Source: a virus. From it: DNA of 38,491 nt. Positions 17,132 to 25,549 of the stretch are shown in pieces; the first letter of the stretch is position 1, and every line of letters starts with the position of its first letter. The notes beneath the pieces were generated by a model. The model was given only the letters and a program-made list of their open reading frames with translations. It ran no database searches and was not told the DNA's origin. The translations under genes and the position numbers were made by a program. The stretch is from the IMG/VR virus record IMGVR_UViG_3300023172_004031, positions 1-38,491 of that record; one strand, 5' to 3'.

Positions 17132-18353
17132 GTTTTTTAAACAATCCTTCCAACCATTCTGCTGTCATTGGCTCTAAATAATCTGCGTAATGCTGTGATC
17201 TTATTTGATCAACTGACTGAATTGATTTCACTATATCAATTTCTTTTTCTTTGTCAATTACAACTGGATTATTAATCAAATTCTTTATTCTTTTGATCAA
17301 TACACTGTTTTCAGAGACTTTAATTAAATTATCATATGCATATTGTAGTATATGTGTTGGTACATTTTCTAATGATAAAAACGAATCATCAGGTTTTACA
17401 AAGGTATTCATAAACGGTGGCCATGTGTTTTTTGTTGTTTCTATAAAACTCTTTGACCATTTTTGTAATGCTGGTAAATTTTCAACATTAATAGCCAAAG
17501 GTACCACTGACATACCAAATGAAATGCTATTGTTTTTGCTGTAGTCTTTTAAATTTTGTATTCTTTCTTGAAATTTATCCCAATTAAAAGGATATCTTAT
17601 GTAATTATATGTGCTGTTGTATCCATCACAACTAATATTCAAATGCACCGATGCAAAACTATCTAATTTAGATAAAAATTCACTGGTAAATTTAGTAGCA
17701 TTAGTAGTAATTGACAAATTGATATTTTGAGAGTAATTCTTATTATTACATTCATCAAGTATATCAATAAACTTTTTTGATATTGTTGGTTCTCCACCGG
17801 TTACTTTTAACTGTTTAATTTGCGGAAGAAGACTTAAAATCTCATTGTACTCGTTTTCAGACACTTGCTGTATTGAATTTTGATCCATATTTTTTTCAGC
17901 AGTTGGACTTCTTAACCAATGCTTAGGCATGTAACTATTACTGTTCTCTAGTTGTTGCATATCATTACCAATCAAATGAGAACTGATATAAGAACACATT
18001 CTACATTTTAAATTGCATTCATTACTTAATTTTAAGTCAAGATATTTAATTTTAGGATTTTTTATATCAACAATATTACTAAATTTTTCAATATATCGTT
18101 GCCTAATACTCGAACCTGATACTTTTTCGTCTTTCCAACAAACATCACACAATTTATTTTGTACACCGGACAGCAGATCTGATCTTAACTGAGTCATAAT
18201 TTCACTGTCAAACCATTCCTGATACGACATATCACGTGTGGTATTTTCCCAAGATCCTGACAAAGAATTACAGCAAGGTTTAAACTTGCCTGATACTGCG
18301 GCATGCGAATGTATAAACGGTAAAGGGCAAAATGTTTTAGATTGTTCCGCCAT
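17124..18353 (-). CDS. Twitch-type radical SAM protein 9
   Basis: The 409-aa protein starts MAEQSKTFCPLPFIHSH at 18353, where AAGGA lies about eight bases upstream. In-frame starts back to 18410 would add residues unrelated to the family. It has Cys27-Cys28, CDVC (Cys69, 72), VSGSSIRQR, CNLKCRMC (Cys113, 117, 120), TGGEP and CDGYNSTYNYIRYPFNW. The C-terminal signature is VDQIRSQHYADYL. It is the more compact, AT-rich and Asn/Ser-rich kind, closest in feel to protein 8's radical half. It overlaps the end of protein 10 by 17 bases. Confidence 0.87.
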   Translation of the reverse strand: MAEQSKTFCPLPFIHSHAAVSGKFKPCCNSLSGSWENTTRDMSYQEWFDSEIMTQLRSDLLSGVQNKLCDVCWKDEKVSGSSIRQRYIEKFSNIVDIKNPKIKYLDLKLSNECNLKCRMCSYISSHLIGNDMQQLENSNSYMPKHWLRSPTAEKNMDQNSIQQVSENEYNEILSLLPQIKQLKVTGGEPTISKKFIDILDECNNKNYSQNINLSITTNATKFTSEFLSKLDSFASVHLNISCDGYNSTYNYIRYPFNWDKFQERIQNLKDYSKNNSISFGMSVVPLAINVENLPALQKWSKSFIETTKNTWPPFMNTFVKPDDSFLSLENVPTHILQYAYDNLIKVSENSVLIKRIKNLINNPVVIDKEKEIDIVKSIQSVDQIRSQHYADYLEPMTAEWLEGLFKKHA

Positions 18354-19821
18354 CTTCAAGTTCCTTTTCTTGTTGTTTCGAAACTGCTTCGCCAACCTGA
18401 ATTGGAACACTATTATCTAATGTTTCATCCATTAACCCTGCCATTTCAGGAAATGTTTTGCAGAAATCTGTACCACGATGTTGATCTAACTTAGTAAGAT
18501 ATTCTCTAAACTCAGGCATACGCACAGACCAATCTTCACTCATCATAAATTTGATCATGCCTTGTAATCTTTTAACGCCATAACTGGCCTGCATAAATTG
18601 TTCTTTTGTGACACCGTGCTGTTTGACACCAGTAAACCTATCCCAATTTTGCTCTAACCAAGGGTAAAATTCTTCATACTTTTGTTTTGTTTTATTTTTA
18701 AACCATTGTGGTAATGATTTGACATTTAATTGACCAGGCCAATACACAAAATGATAGTTGATCATGCCGGCACCAAAAGGCCAAACATTAATCTTTTTAA
18801 AATTTTGTTCAGTTTTCCATTTGATAAAATCAGGAATATAATGAATATTAAGTGCCTGCACAGCACATGCTACAGTAACTTCAACTTTGTCTTCTGTGTT
18901 GTCTAACAAATGAAACTGTTTAACTGTATGATCCCATTTTGATGGATAACGAATATAGTCGTTCATCTCACCAATTGAATCTACACTGTAATGAAATCTT
19001 ACTCTTTTAAAATGACTCCATAGATCAAACAAACGTTGTGGCATTTCTACAGCATTAGAGTTATAACGCAATTCAATCTTGGGTGCATATCCACGTTTAA
19101 CTACTTCTTCTAGCAGTGTATAGTGTTCTTCAATAATTGTTGATTCACCACCTGCAAAATACAATTGATACATGTGAGGAATTTGTTCGTACAACTGTTC
19201 CCAAAACACAGGATTATTCTTATGCCAGTTATATCCAGCACCGTGTACTTTACCTTTGTTATCCCATCCCATTGTTTGCTTTAACGATTCATTTTCAATT
19301 GTTGGGTAAACTGCATTCCAATCTTTAACCCATAAAGATGAATCATGAGGTGAACACATCACACAAGCAAGATTACATTTTGATCCCATACGTAAATCTA
19401 AATATCTTATTTTAGGTGGAATTGATCCATCTTCTGCTGTTTCACCAATAATATCTTCAATTGAATATCTGTTTAACCAATAATCAGTTTCCCACATTCT
19501 TTTTGAATTGTGTCCAGCTTCTTCTTCTTTGTAACATTTTAAACAACTAGGTGGTTTTTCTCCATTGAGCATCTGCTTACGAACATTTTTCATGTAGTCG
19601 TTGTTCCACGAACTCATCAGATCTGAATTGTTTAGGTTAGCCGGTACACCATCTTCTCTTTTTAGTACACCTACTTGTCCGCCATGTTCTTTATCGTTGG
19701 TTGGTCCAACACTACTTGCGTTTGCAGTGCAACACACTCTCATGTTGCCATCTGGTCTTGTTGAAAGATGCATCCACGGTAATGCACAAAAAGTTTTTGA
19801 TGGTAGTTTTTTATTATTCAT
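18337..19821 (-). CDS. Twitch-type radical SAM protein 10
   Basis: The 494-aa protein begins MNNKKLPSKTFCALPWMHLS, with Cys30-Cys31, CLKC (Cys93, 96), EEEAGHNSKRMW and CNLACVMC (Cys149, 153, 156). The SAM motif is AGGES in place of GGEP, and VDSIGEMNDYIRYPSKW follows. The C-terminal signature LDQHRGTDFCKTFPE is followed by an extra tail of about 30 residues rich in Glu and Gln. The FDLW and HFVYWP regions resemble proteins 6 and 7. The ATG at 19821 follows protein 11 by 14 bases with only a weak SD. Confidence 0.87.
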   Translation of the reverse strand: MNNKKLPSKTFCALPWMHLSTRPDGNMRVCCTANASSVGPTNDKEHGGQVGVLKREDGVPANLNNSDLMSSWNNDYMKNVRKQMLNGEKPPSCLKCYKEEEAGHNSKRMWETDYWLNRYSIEDIIGETAEDGSIPPKIRYLDLRMGSKCNLACVMCSPHDSSLWVKDWNAVYPTIENESLKQTMGWDNKGKVHGAGYNWHKNNPVFWEQLYEQIPHMYQLYFAGGESTIIEEHYTLLEEVVKRGYAPKIELRYNSNAVEMPQRLFDLWSHFKRVRFHYSVDSIGEMNDYIRYPSKWDHTVKQFHLLDNTEDKVEVTVACAVQALNIHYIPDFIKWKTEQNFKKINVWPFGAGMINYHFVYWPGQLNVKSLPQWFKNKTKQKYEEFYPWLEQNWDRFTGVKQHGVTKEQFMQASYGVKRLQGMIKFMMSEDWSVRMPEFREYLTKLDQHRGTDFCKTFPEMAGLMDETLDNSVPIQVGEAVSKQQEKELEDGGTI

Positions 19822-19835
19822 TTACTATACTTACC

Positions 19836-20912
19836 TTACTTAAATTGCGATGCAAAAGGATCAAATTCTACTCCACACTTCATTGAGCATACTTTTAATT
19901 TTCCATTATTACAACCAGAAATGTTCCAGCTGTTAGCAATATCATCAAATATACCAGTTTCAAACACTTGTTGTAGACCTTGTTTTGCATCAAGCATTTC
20001 TTTTCCGCCAACAGCATCAATATAATTCCATATCTGTTCTACTTTGGGATCTTTATGCCACCACTTGTACATTCTACCGGCTGTCCAACAACATGGTAGT
20101 GCTAGACCTTCTGCTGTGATAAACAGACTTTTTTCTTTGGCAACTTTGCAATTGATTGGCACTACATCATAATAAGCATCCATAGACCCATATTTTTCTA
20201 CCAATTGATCGTATTTTGATAGTTCTTTGTTTTGATATTTTTGATCTGGCTTTTTTAATTCTGTAGTTTTTTCACCTTTACGATTGACTGCTTGATGATA
20301 GTCTTTCTTTTCCGACGATGCAGTAATAAATCTGCCAGTTTTTTTAGAAGTAAAACTTTCAAAACCTATTTGTTCGCTTAATGCTTTTGCTTGTTCAACT
20401 TGATGCTGATTGTGTTCAAATATCAAATAATCCCAACGGGCTCTTCCGCCGGCTGAAACAAAACTATTCATTGCTGACTCTACTTTTGACCATTGTACAT
20501 TTTGTCTATACAAATGATTTGTTTCTTCTAATCCATCAACACTAAAAATCACATAACCGTTTGCACCAAATGTTTTTGCCAATTGACTCCACCACTGGTT
20601 ATCTCTTGCACCTGCGTTGGTATTCATACTCAACATCATATCTGGATTGTGATATCTAAAATACTCAAAAACCTCTAGTGTATCATCTGCCACAATTGGA
20701 TCGCCTAAATTACCACACATGTACATCTTTTTTAGTTGTTTAATAAACTCTGGTACAAATATCTTTTTACAATCATCTAATGTCAATTCATCAAGATTAA
20801 TATGAGGATTTAAGGCTCCGCCGTTCTGATTTCTATCGCACATAGGACAAGCCGCTTGACATTTTTGCGTGATTTCTAAATGAATTGTTCTGATATCTTT
20901 ATAATTGTACAT
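19836..20912 (-). CDS. Radical SAM protein 11, GNxGD type
   Basis: This is the first radical SAM gene to be transcribed. The 358-aa protein has CQAACPMC (Cys18, 22, 25), MCGNLGDPIVADDTL in place of GGEP, FSVDGLEETNHLYRQNVQW and FEHNQHQVEQAKAL. Auxiliary-cluster cysteines lie in INCKVAKEKSLFITAEG followed by LPCCW, with CNNGKLKVCSMKCG at the end. It is close in length and motif order to protein 3. The ATG follows the methyltransferase-like gene by nine bases. Confidence 0.86.
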   Translation of the reverse strand: MYNYKDIRTIHLEITQKCQAACPMCDRNQNGGALNPHINLDELTLDDCKKIFVPEFIKQLKKMYMCGNLGDPIVADDTLEVFEYFRYHNPDMMLSMNTNAGARDNQWWSQLAKTFGANGYVIFSVDGLEETNHLYRQNVQWSKVESAMNSFVSAGGRARWDYLIFEHNQHQVEQAKALSEQIGFESFTSKKTGRFITASSEKKDYHQAVNRKGEKTTELKKPDQKYQNKELSKYDQLVEKYGSMDAYYDVVPINCKVAKEKSLFITAEGLALPCCWTAGRMYKWWHKDPKVEQIWNYIDAVGGKEMLDAKQGLQQVFETGIFDDIANSWNISGCNNGKLKVCSMKCGVEFDPFASQFK

Positions 20913-20921
20913 CTTTTATTT

Positions 20922-21917
20922 TTATTTAATCCCAATCAACATGTATCTTGTGTATTTTTCTAAGTCTAAATTTCCAGCATAAAGATAAGTTGTCATAGGA
21001 GCAATTGTTTTAAAATGATCTACATTGTCAACACAATTGATATGTTCTGGTAATTCTTTATAATCATTTGACTGTAGAATACACAATTTGCCTTTTGGAA
21101 TACCTGCCCACCACTTATCCCAATTTTCTATATGTTCACAACTTGTGTTAATAATAGTGTTTGGTTCATCAAAAAGTTCTCTTTCTGTACCATTTGATCT
21201 CAAAGTTATATATTTGTGTCCGGCAAAGTTAATATTATGAATATCTTGTGTACTTGCTTTGAACCTCCAGTCTGTCATTACCCATGGCTTATTCATTGAC
21301 TCAGCAATACGCCAGCAACTCTCGTCAATATCAAAACTTCTTATTTTATCTAAATGTATTTTTTCTGATTCAAATAACATAGTTGCTAATGTGCCATACC
21401 ATCCTGCACACAGAAATACAGTTCCTAAGTTCATACTAATTTTTTCAATTTCTGTTACCAACCACTTTTTACTGAGCAACTGACCTCTAGCAAAAGCATC
21501 TTTGATTGTGCTTTCAGGAAATGTTCTTAAAGTTTTTACTAGTGTATCTAGTGTTTCACTTTTAACAAACAATGATAAAGTTTTTCTTAATACTTCAATG
21601 TCATCACCTTTGTTGATAACTGTGTTACGTATCAAATCAATACTTTCACTGTTATCAAGTTCTTGTACTACTCTAAATATTGAATGTATGTTTTTTTCTA
21701 AAACTGCTTTACGCAATTCGTTAAACATCTTTCTTGATTTAGTGTTTGTACCAATTAAACGAAACACACTAGATAAATCTTGATCTATAACTGCACGTCT
21801 TAGATCTTTTAATTCATCTACACTATCATATAAAAGCTCAAATCTATCTAGTAACTCGTGTGTTTCTAAATTAGATTTGGACTCTGTTGAATTGTTGTTT
21901 GAGCCATTCAAAGTCAT
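20922..21917 (-). CDS. SAM-dependent methyltransferase-like protein with helical N-terminus
   Basis: Residues about 1-140 are helical with repeated units of the kind AVIDQDLSSVFRLIG and AVLEKNIHSIFRVVQ. Residues about 145-331 look like a class I methyltransferase: VFLCAGWYG (168-174) in the position of the glycine-rich SAM loop, an acidic FDIDES segment (195-200) and NTSCEHIENWDKWW (257-270), which may include catalytic residues. The glycine-rich loop is atypical, so this is a fold-level call. It overlaps the glycosyltransferase-like gene by 47 bases, with GGAGGAG 13 bases before the ATG. Its place ahead of the array suggests a role in the same pathway. Confidence 0.65.
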   Translation of the reverse strand: MTLNGSNNNSTESKSNLETHELLDRFELLYDSVDELKDLRRAVIDQDLSSVFRLIGTNTKSRKMFNELRKAVLEKNIHSIFRVVQELDNSESIDLIRNTVINKGDDIEVLRKTLSLFVKSETLDTLVKTLRTFPESTIKDAFARGQLLSKKWLVTEIEKISMNLGTVFLCAGWYGTLATMLFESEKIHLDKIRSFDIDESCWRIAESMNKPWVMTDWRFKASTQDIHNINFAGHKYITLRSNGTERELFDEPNTIINTSCEHIENWDKWWAGIPKGKLCILQSNDYKELPEHINCVDNVDHFKTIAPMTTYLYAGNLDLEKYTRYMLIGIK

Positions 21918-23355
21918 TTATCTTGTTTAACTCCTCCATATTATCTTTATTTTGTTCACCGTATTTTCTGCCGTGAATAGCACCACTAATTGCGTATTCA
22001 CCAAATTCTTTATCAGCACCCACTGTACACCAAATGTTTAGTCGCTGTTCTGTTTCTGCATTCTTTTGTTTATCAATCACTTTTGATGACAATTTAGTAC
22101 ATTCTCTAAAAGCACTTTTCCATGTGCTAAAAGGATCTGTGTCAAACGCAGTAACATTACTGACCTGTGGCATTGGTTTAAATTTATTTGCTCCGCCAAC
22201 GCTGGTAGTAAAATCAATATTCCATGAATTTGCATCTCTTAGTGGCTGTGTGGGAAAAAGTTTTATTCCGCCATAACCATATATCAATTCATTGATTGGA
22301 TTTTTGCTACGCCACACATGTATTTTGTCTGTGTCAAACAAACCTGGGAGATAATCAAAATTAAAACCAGGAACCAGTTTTGCATCTGCATCAATCACAT
22401 AAAACATTTTAGTGTCAACTAATTCAGATGCTTTTTTGTGTGCATTAAAGATACCTTTTACACCATCAACTCTGTAAATATTTCTATGTGGTAATTGTTG
22501 CTTGAGTTCTTCAAAATGTTTGTCTGCATTGGGTTCATGATAAGACAACATCACAATGTCATAAGGAACTTCCTGTGATGCCGCAGTGTTTACATATTTT
22601 AAAGGTTTAAATCTCAGTTTGTGATAATCATCATTTGATATTGATTCAGAAAGAAATTTTCTTTTTGGTATTAGTTTAACCCCACCATTTTCATAAACTA
22701 AACCAGTTTCTTTGTTTTCTTTCTGAAACACATGCACGTGATTGCTGTTAAAAAAATGCGGATGAAAATCAAATTTGAAGTCTTCTTTGACTTCTACATC
22801 TTCATCAACAACCCAAAAGAAATCTGTGTTTGATTCTTTATCTTGTGATGCTGTTTCTAGCAGTTGCTGATATGTGCTGTCTATCAAAGTGTTTTGATCA
22901 TGGTTATTTTTGTACATGCCTGTACTAAATCTATATACTTTGTGTTTAGGCGTAATTGTTGCCACAATATCTAAAAACTTACAATCGGTAAAATAGTTGC
23001 TTTCTATTTCAGATTTTGGTATTTTATTTGATAATAATTGAGTTTTTGAAAATAAAAATACGCCACCGTGCCCAGTTTCTTTGCCACTGCTGTTTTTTTG
23101 TTTCCAAACATGTACACTGGTTTTACTCCATTCATCAGGTGTGTACGAAAAATCAAAACTGTCAACCACTTCTAAACTTTCAGGAATAACGTAAAAATGT
23201 GTTGTGTAAGATTTATCAGCACATTCTTTGTATGTGTCAACAATACTATCTTTACGTTTTACAAAACGAGCATAAGGAAATCTTTCAATTAGTTTTAACC
23301 AACTAGTTGAATTTTTATCATTGCTGTTTGAAAGGTAAAAGATGTCTAGCGCCAT
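21871..23355 (-). CDS. Glycosyltransferase-like protein with three internal repeats
   Basis: Three repeats of about 50 residues lie at 54-104, 179-233 and 318-369. Each has a hydrophobic strand ending in an acidic site (VIPES, VVDED, VIDAD), a Phe-rich FDF/FNF segment, a VHVW/IHVW strand and a glycine-rich GGVxLxP turn. The DED and DAD sites resemble the metal-binding DxD of GT-A glycosyltransferases; the first repeat has lost it. A C-terminal segment, DPFSTWKSAFRECTKLSS, ends the protein. I infer a sugar-transfer enzyme, but a structural sugar-binding role is possible. The ATG lies nine bases after the ClpP stop, so it probably shares the clpP promoter. Confidence 0.6.
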   Translation of the reverse strand: MALDIFYLSNSNDKNSTSWLKLIERFPYARFVKRKDSIVDTYKECADKSYTTHFYVIPESLEVVDSFDFSYTPDEWSKTSVHVWKQKNSSGKETGHGGVFLFSKTQLLSNKIPKSEIESNYFTDCKFLDIVATITPKHKVYRFSTGMYKNNHDQNTLIDSTYQQLLETASQDKESNTDFFWVVDEDVEVKEDFKFDFHPHFFNSNHVHVFQKENKETGLVYENGGVKLIPKRKFLSESISNDDYHKLRFKPLKYVNTAASQEVPYDIVMLSYHEPNADKHFEELKQQLPHRNIYRVDGVKGIFNAHKKASELVDTKMFYVIDADAKLVPGFNFDYLPGLFDTDKIHVWRSKNPINELIYGYGGIKLFPTQPLRDANSWNIDFTTSVGGANKFKPMPQVSNVTAFDTDPFSTWKSAFRECTKLSSKVIDKQKNAETEQRLNIWCTVGADKEFGEYAISGAIHGRKYGEQNKDNMEELNKINDFEWLKQQFNRVQI

Positions 23356-23364
23356 GTCTACACA

Positions 23365-23952
23365 CTAACTTCTAGCTGATTCTATTTTGTCAATTAAGCC
23401 AAATTTCTTTGCTTCTTCTGGAGTCATAAAAGTATCACGTTCCATTGCCTGCTCAATTTGATTTAATGGTGTGCCTGTGTGTTTGGCATAAAGCCCATTA
23501 AGAGTTCTTTTAGTTTTTAAAATCTCTTGTGCATGAATTTCTATGTCAGTTGCTTGACCTTGATATCCACCAGATGGTTGATGTATCATTATTTTTGAAT
23601 GAGGTAAACTAATTCGTTTACCAGCGGCGCCGGCCATCAGTAGTAAAGAACCTGCACTGGCGGCTTGACCTATACACACTGTTGAAACATCTGGTTTGAT
23701 ATATTGCATTGTATCATACATTGCTAATCCAGAACTTACTACTCCACCTGGAGAGTTGATGTACATAAAAATATCTTTGTTTTGATCTTGAGATTCTAAA
23801 AACAGCAACTGAGCACAAACCACACTTGCTACCGAATCATCAATAGGGCCATTAACAAATACAATTCTTTCTTTTAGCAGTCGCGAATATATGTCATAAC
23901 TTCGTTCGCCTCTTGATGTTTGATCTACGACTATTGGAATTAAATTACTCAT
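23365..23952 (-). CDS. clpP: ATP-dependent Clp protease proteolytic subunit
   Basis: The 195-aa protein has the full catalytic triad: Ser99 in GQAASAG, His124 in MIHQP and Asp173 in ERDTFM. INSPGG and GLIDKI are typical of ClpP. It forms a tetradecameric serine protease that needs an ATPase such as ClpX, also encoded in this window. The ATG at 23952 is preferred because MSNLIPIVV is the usual start. An in-frame GTG at 23967 would add five residues and would lie upstream of the predicted transcription start. The TATAAT box ends six bases before the ATG, so the message may be leaderless. Confidence 0.95.
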   Translation of the reverse strand: MSNLIPIVVDQTSRGERSYDIYSRLLKERIVFVNGPIDDSVASVVCAQLLFLESQDQNKDIFMYINSPGGVVSSGLAMYDTMQYIKPDVSTVCIGQAASAGSLLLMAGAAGKRISLPHSKIMIHQPSGGYQGQATDIEIHAQEILKTKRTLNGLYAKHTGTPLNQIEQAMERDTFMTPEEAKKFGLIDKIESARS

Positions 23953-23958
23953 ACTGTT

Positions 23959-23986
23959 ATTATACACTCCTTTTTTCTTTTGTCAA
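23959..23986 (-). promoter_or_regulatory. Consensus sigma70 promoter for clpP and possibly the whole array
   Basis: TTGACA (23981-23986), a 16-bp spacer and TATAAT (23959-23964) lie on the minus strand, both hexamers perfect. The -10 box ends six bases before the clpP ATG, placing the predicted start of transcription at or next to the A of ATG. From here to 6028 genes are contiguous with gaps of at most 14 bases, so one transcript of about 18 kb is possible. Confidence 0.78.
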
Positions 23987-23993
23987 TTTGTTT

Positions 23994-24299
23994 TTACATA
24001 TTCAATACTAATCTTGCTTCTTCACTCATCATTTCTGGACCAAAAGGAGGATCAAATGTAGTAATGATCATACACTCTTGAACCCCATCAACAGATTCAA
24101 CAGCATACTTGATATCATCAATAATTTGATCTGCCGCCGGACAGAATACTGATGTTAGAGTATGAGTAATTGTTACTTTTGGAAAATCACTCATATCAAT
24201 ATCATAGATTAATCCTAAATCATAAACATTGATTGAAATTTCTGGATCATGCACCTGTCTAAGATTTTCTATAATTTTTTCTTTGGCTTGCTCAATCAT
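23994..24299 (-). CDS. MIP18/DUF59-family Fe-S assembly protein (SufT-like)
   Basis: The 101-aa protein carries HDPEISINVYDLGLIYDI near the N-terminus and SVFCPAADQ with the conserved Cys53. Both mark the DUF59 family (SufT, PaaD-like, eukaryotic MIP18). These proteins help insert or mature Fe-S clusters in target proteins. It is coupled to nfu through an ATGA overlap, which supports the Fe-S role. No other SUF or ISC gene is present, so it would work with host machinery or genes elsewhere. Confidence 0.9.
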   Translation of the reverse strand: MIEQAKEKIIENLRQVHDPEISINVYDLGLIYDIDMSDFPKVTITHTLTSVFCPAADQIIDDIKYAVESVDGVQECMIITTFDPPFGPEMMSEEARLVLNM

Positions 24300-24856
24300 A
24301 TTGGCTCCACTCTTTGAACTTCTGGTATGTAGTGTCTTAGCATGTTTTCAATGCCCATTTTTAATGTCATAGTTGAACTTGGACATCCCGAACATGCACC
24401 ATACATTTCTAGATATACTACACCATCTTCAAAACTGTGAAAAAGAATATCTCCGCCATCCATTGCCACTGCTGGTCGTACTCTGGTATCTAAAAGTTCA
24501 ACAATTTTTTTTGTGACTTTATCAACACCAACATCGCTGTTGATTGATTCACATGCTGGTTCCGGTTTATCTAAAACAAAAGCATCACCTGTGTTGTTAT
24601 AATCGTCAATTGTGTTTAACACATTTGATTTGACAACTTCCCAACTGTAATCGTCAGTTTTACCAACTGTGATAAAATCAGATCCAAAAAATACATCTTT
24701 GACTCCTTCAATTGCAAACAGTTGTTCTACCAATGGTGCTTCATCTGGTGCTTCGTTCTCTTTTTGATAGAACTTGGATGGTTTGGTTCCTAACACAGTT
24801 CTGCCAGGCAAGAATTTTACTGCATTAGGGTTTGGGGTTGGTTCTGTTAAAATCAT
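24296..24856 (-). CDS. nfu: Nfu-type Fe-S cluster carrier/scaffold
   Basis: The 186-aa protein has an N-terminal Nfu_N domain opening TEPTPNPNAVKFLPG, as in alphaproteobacteria, and a C-terminal NifU-like domain with MYGACSGCPS, whose Cys155 and Cys158 would bridge a 4Fe-4S cluster between two subunits. Nfu delivers clusters to client enzymes. The gene sits between the iron permease and the SufT-like gene, with a one-base gap and an ATGA overlap. The N-terminal domain is a hint of host-derived ancestry. Confidence 0.93.
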   Translation of the reverse strand: MILTEPTPNPNAVKFLPGRTVLGTKPSKFYQKENEAPDEAPLVEQLFAIEGVKDVFFGSDFITVGKTDDYSWEVVKSNVLNTIDDYNNTGDAFVLDKPEPACESINSDVGVDKVTKKIVELLDTRVRPAVAMDGGDILFHSFEDGVVYLEMYGACSGCPSSTMTLKMGIENMLRHYIPEVQRVEPI

Positions 24857-24857
24857 G

Positions 24858-25487
24858 TTATCCTCCTAACACTTCTACTAGTTCGTGTATTCCATTGTAT
24901 GCAAAATACACAGCCAATGTTGCTAACAGCACAGAACTGATCTTAAAGAACATGCCTGTTGGTATTTTTAGTGATAGTTGTTTCATACCAAAGTATGTAA
25001 AAACTAGAGCTACTGCACCTGCAATTCCTCCGGTCCAGATACTGTAAGTGTCAGCAATAGGTGAAGCAAACAAACCTGCATAGAACAGTACAATTTCAAA
25101 ACCTTCTCTCAGTATTGCAAAAAACACAGCCAAAAACAGTGCTATGGTTGTACCTTTTGATATTGCTTCTGTGACATGACCTTCAACATGCTGTTTGGCA
25201 TTGTGACACCAAAAAGCCACATATGCCAACACAACTGAAGCCACAATCATTGTGGTTCCTTCAAATAATTCTTCATGTGTATGTGTCATTGACGACACTG
25301 TTGAAAATAATATTGCTATAATTAAACTACCTAATACACCCATCGAAATACCTTGCCAAACATGTACCTGCTTGTCAGTGGCATTCATTTTTTCCAAATA
25401 GGTGAAAATCAGCATGGCAATTAACATTGCCTCAAATCCTTCTCTAAATATGATAAAGAAAGAACTTAAAAATGGTGTTACTTCCAT
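24858..25487 (-). CDS. FTR1-family iron permease
   Basis: The 209-aa protein has about seven hydrophobic helices and two REGFE motifs (residues 15-19 and 127-131), the iron-translocating RExxE signature of FTR1/EfeU permeases. It would carry iron across the cytoplasmic membrane. Its length is short but near that of compact prokaryotic members. The ATG at 25487 follows GGAAGGAGAAGTTT, a good SD. No EfeO or EfeB partner is seen nearby. Clustering with nfu and the SufT-like gene points to iron supply for cluster assembly. Confidence 0.88.
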   Translation of the reverse strand: MEVTPFLSSFFIIFREGFEAMLIAMLIFTYLEKMNATDKQVHVWQGISMGVLGSLIIAILFSTVSSMTHTHEELFEGTTMIVASVVLAYVAFWCHNAKQHVEGHVTEAISKGTTIALFLAVFFAILREGFEIVLFYAGLFASPIADTYSIWTGGIAGAVALVFTYFGMKQLSLKIPTGMFFKISSVLLATLAVYFAYNGIHELVEVLGG

Positions 25488-25549
25488 AAACTTCTCCTTC
25501 CGAATGCTTATTACAATTGTTTTTCAACAACCGTTGTAACTTGTTATTT
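25488..25549 (-). promoter_or_regulatory. Possible nested hairpin in the leader of the iron permease gene
   Basis: On the minus strand an outer pair TTACAA/TTGTAA encloses an inner pair TTGTT/AACAA with a GAAA loop, a few bases before the permease SD. It could be an RNA hairpin affecting permease translation or a weak terminator after clpS. It is AT-rich and short, so support is modest. Confidence 0.3.

Noticed and set aside
6028-20912. Recent tandem duplication as the source of the array
   Set aside because: Neighbouring proteins share motifs but differ widely in length, cysteine spacing and intervening sequence, so they are not fresh copies or assembly repeats.
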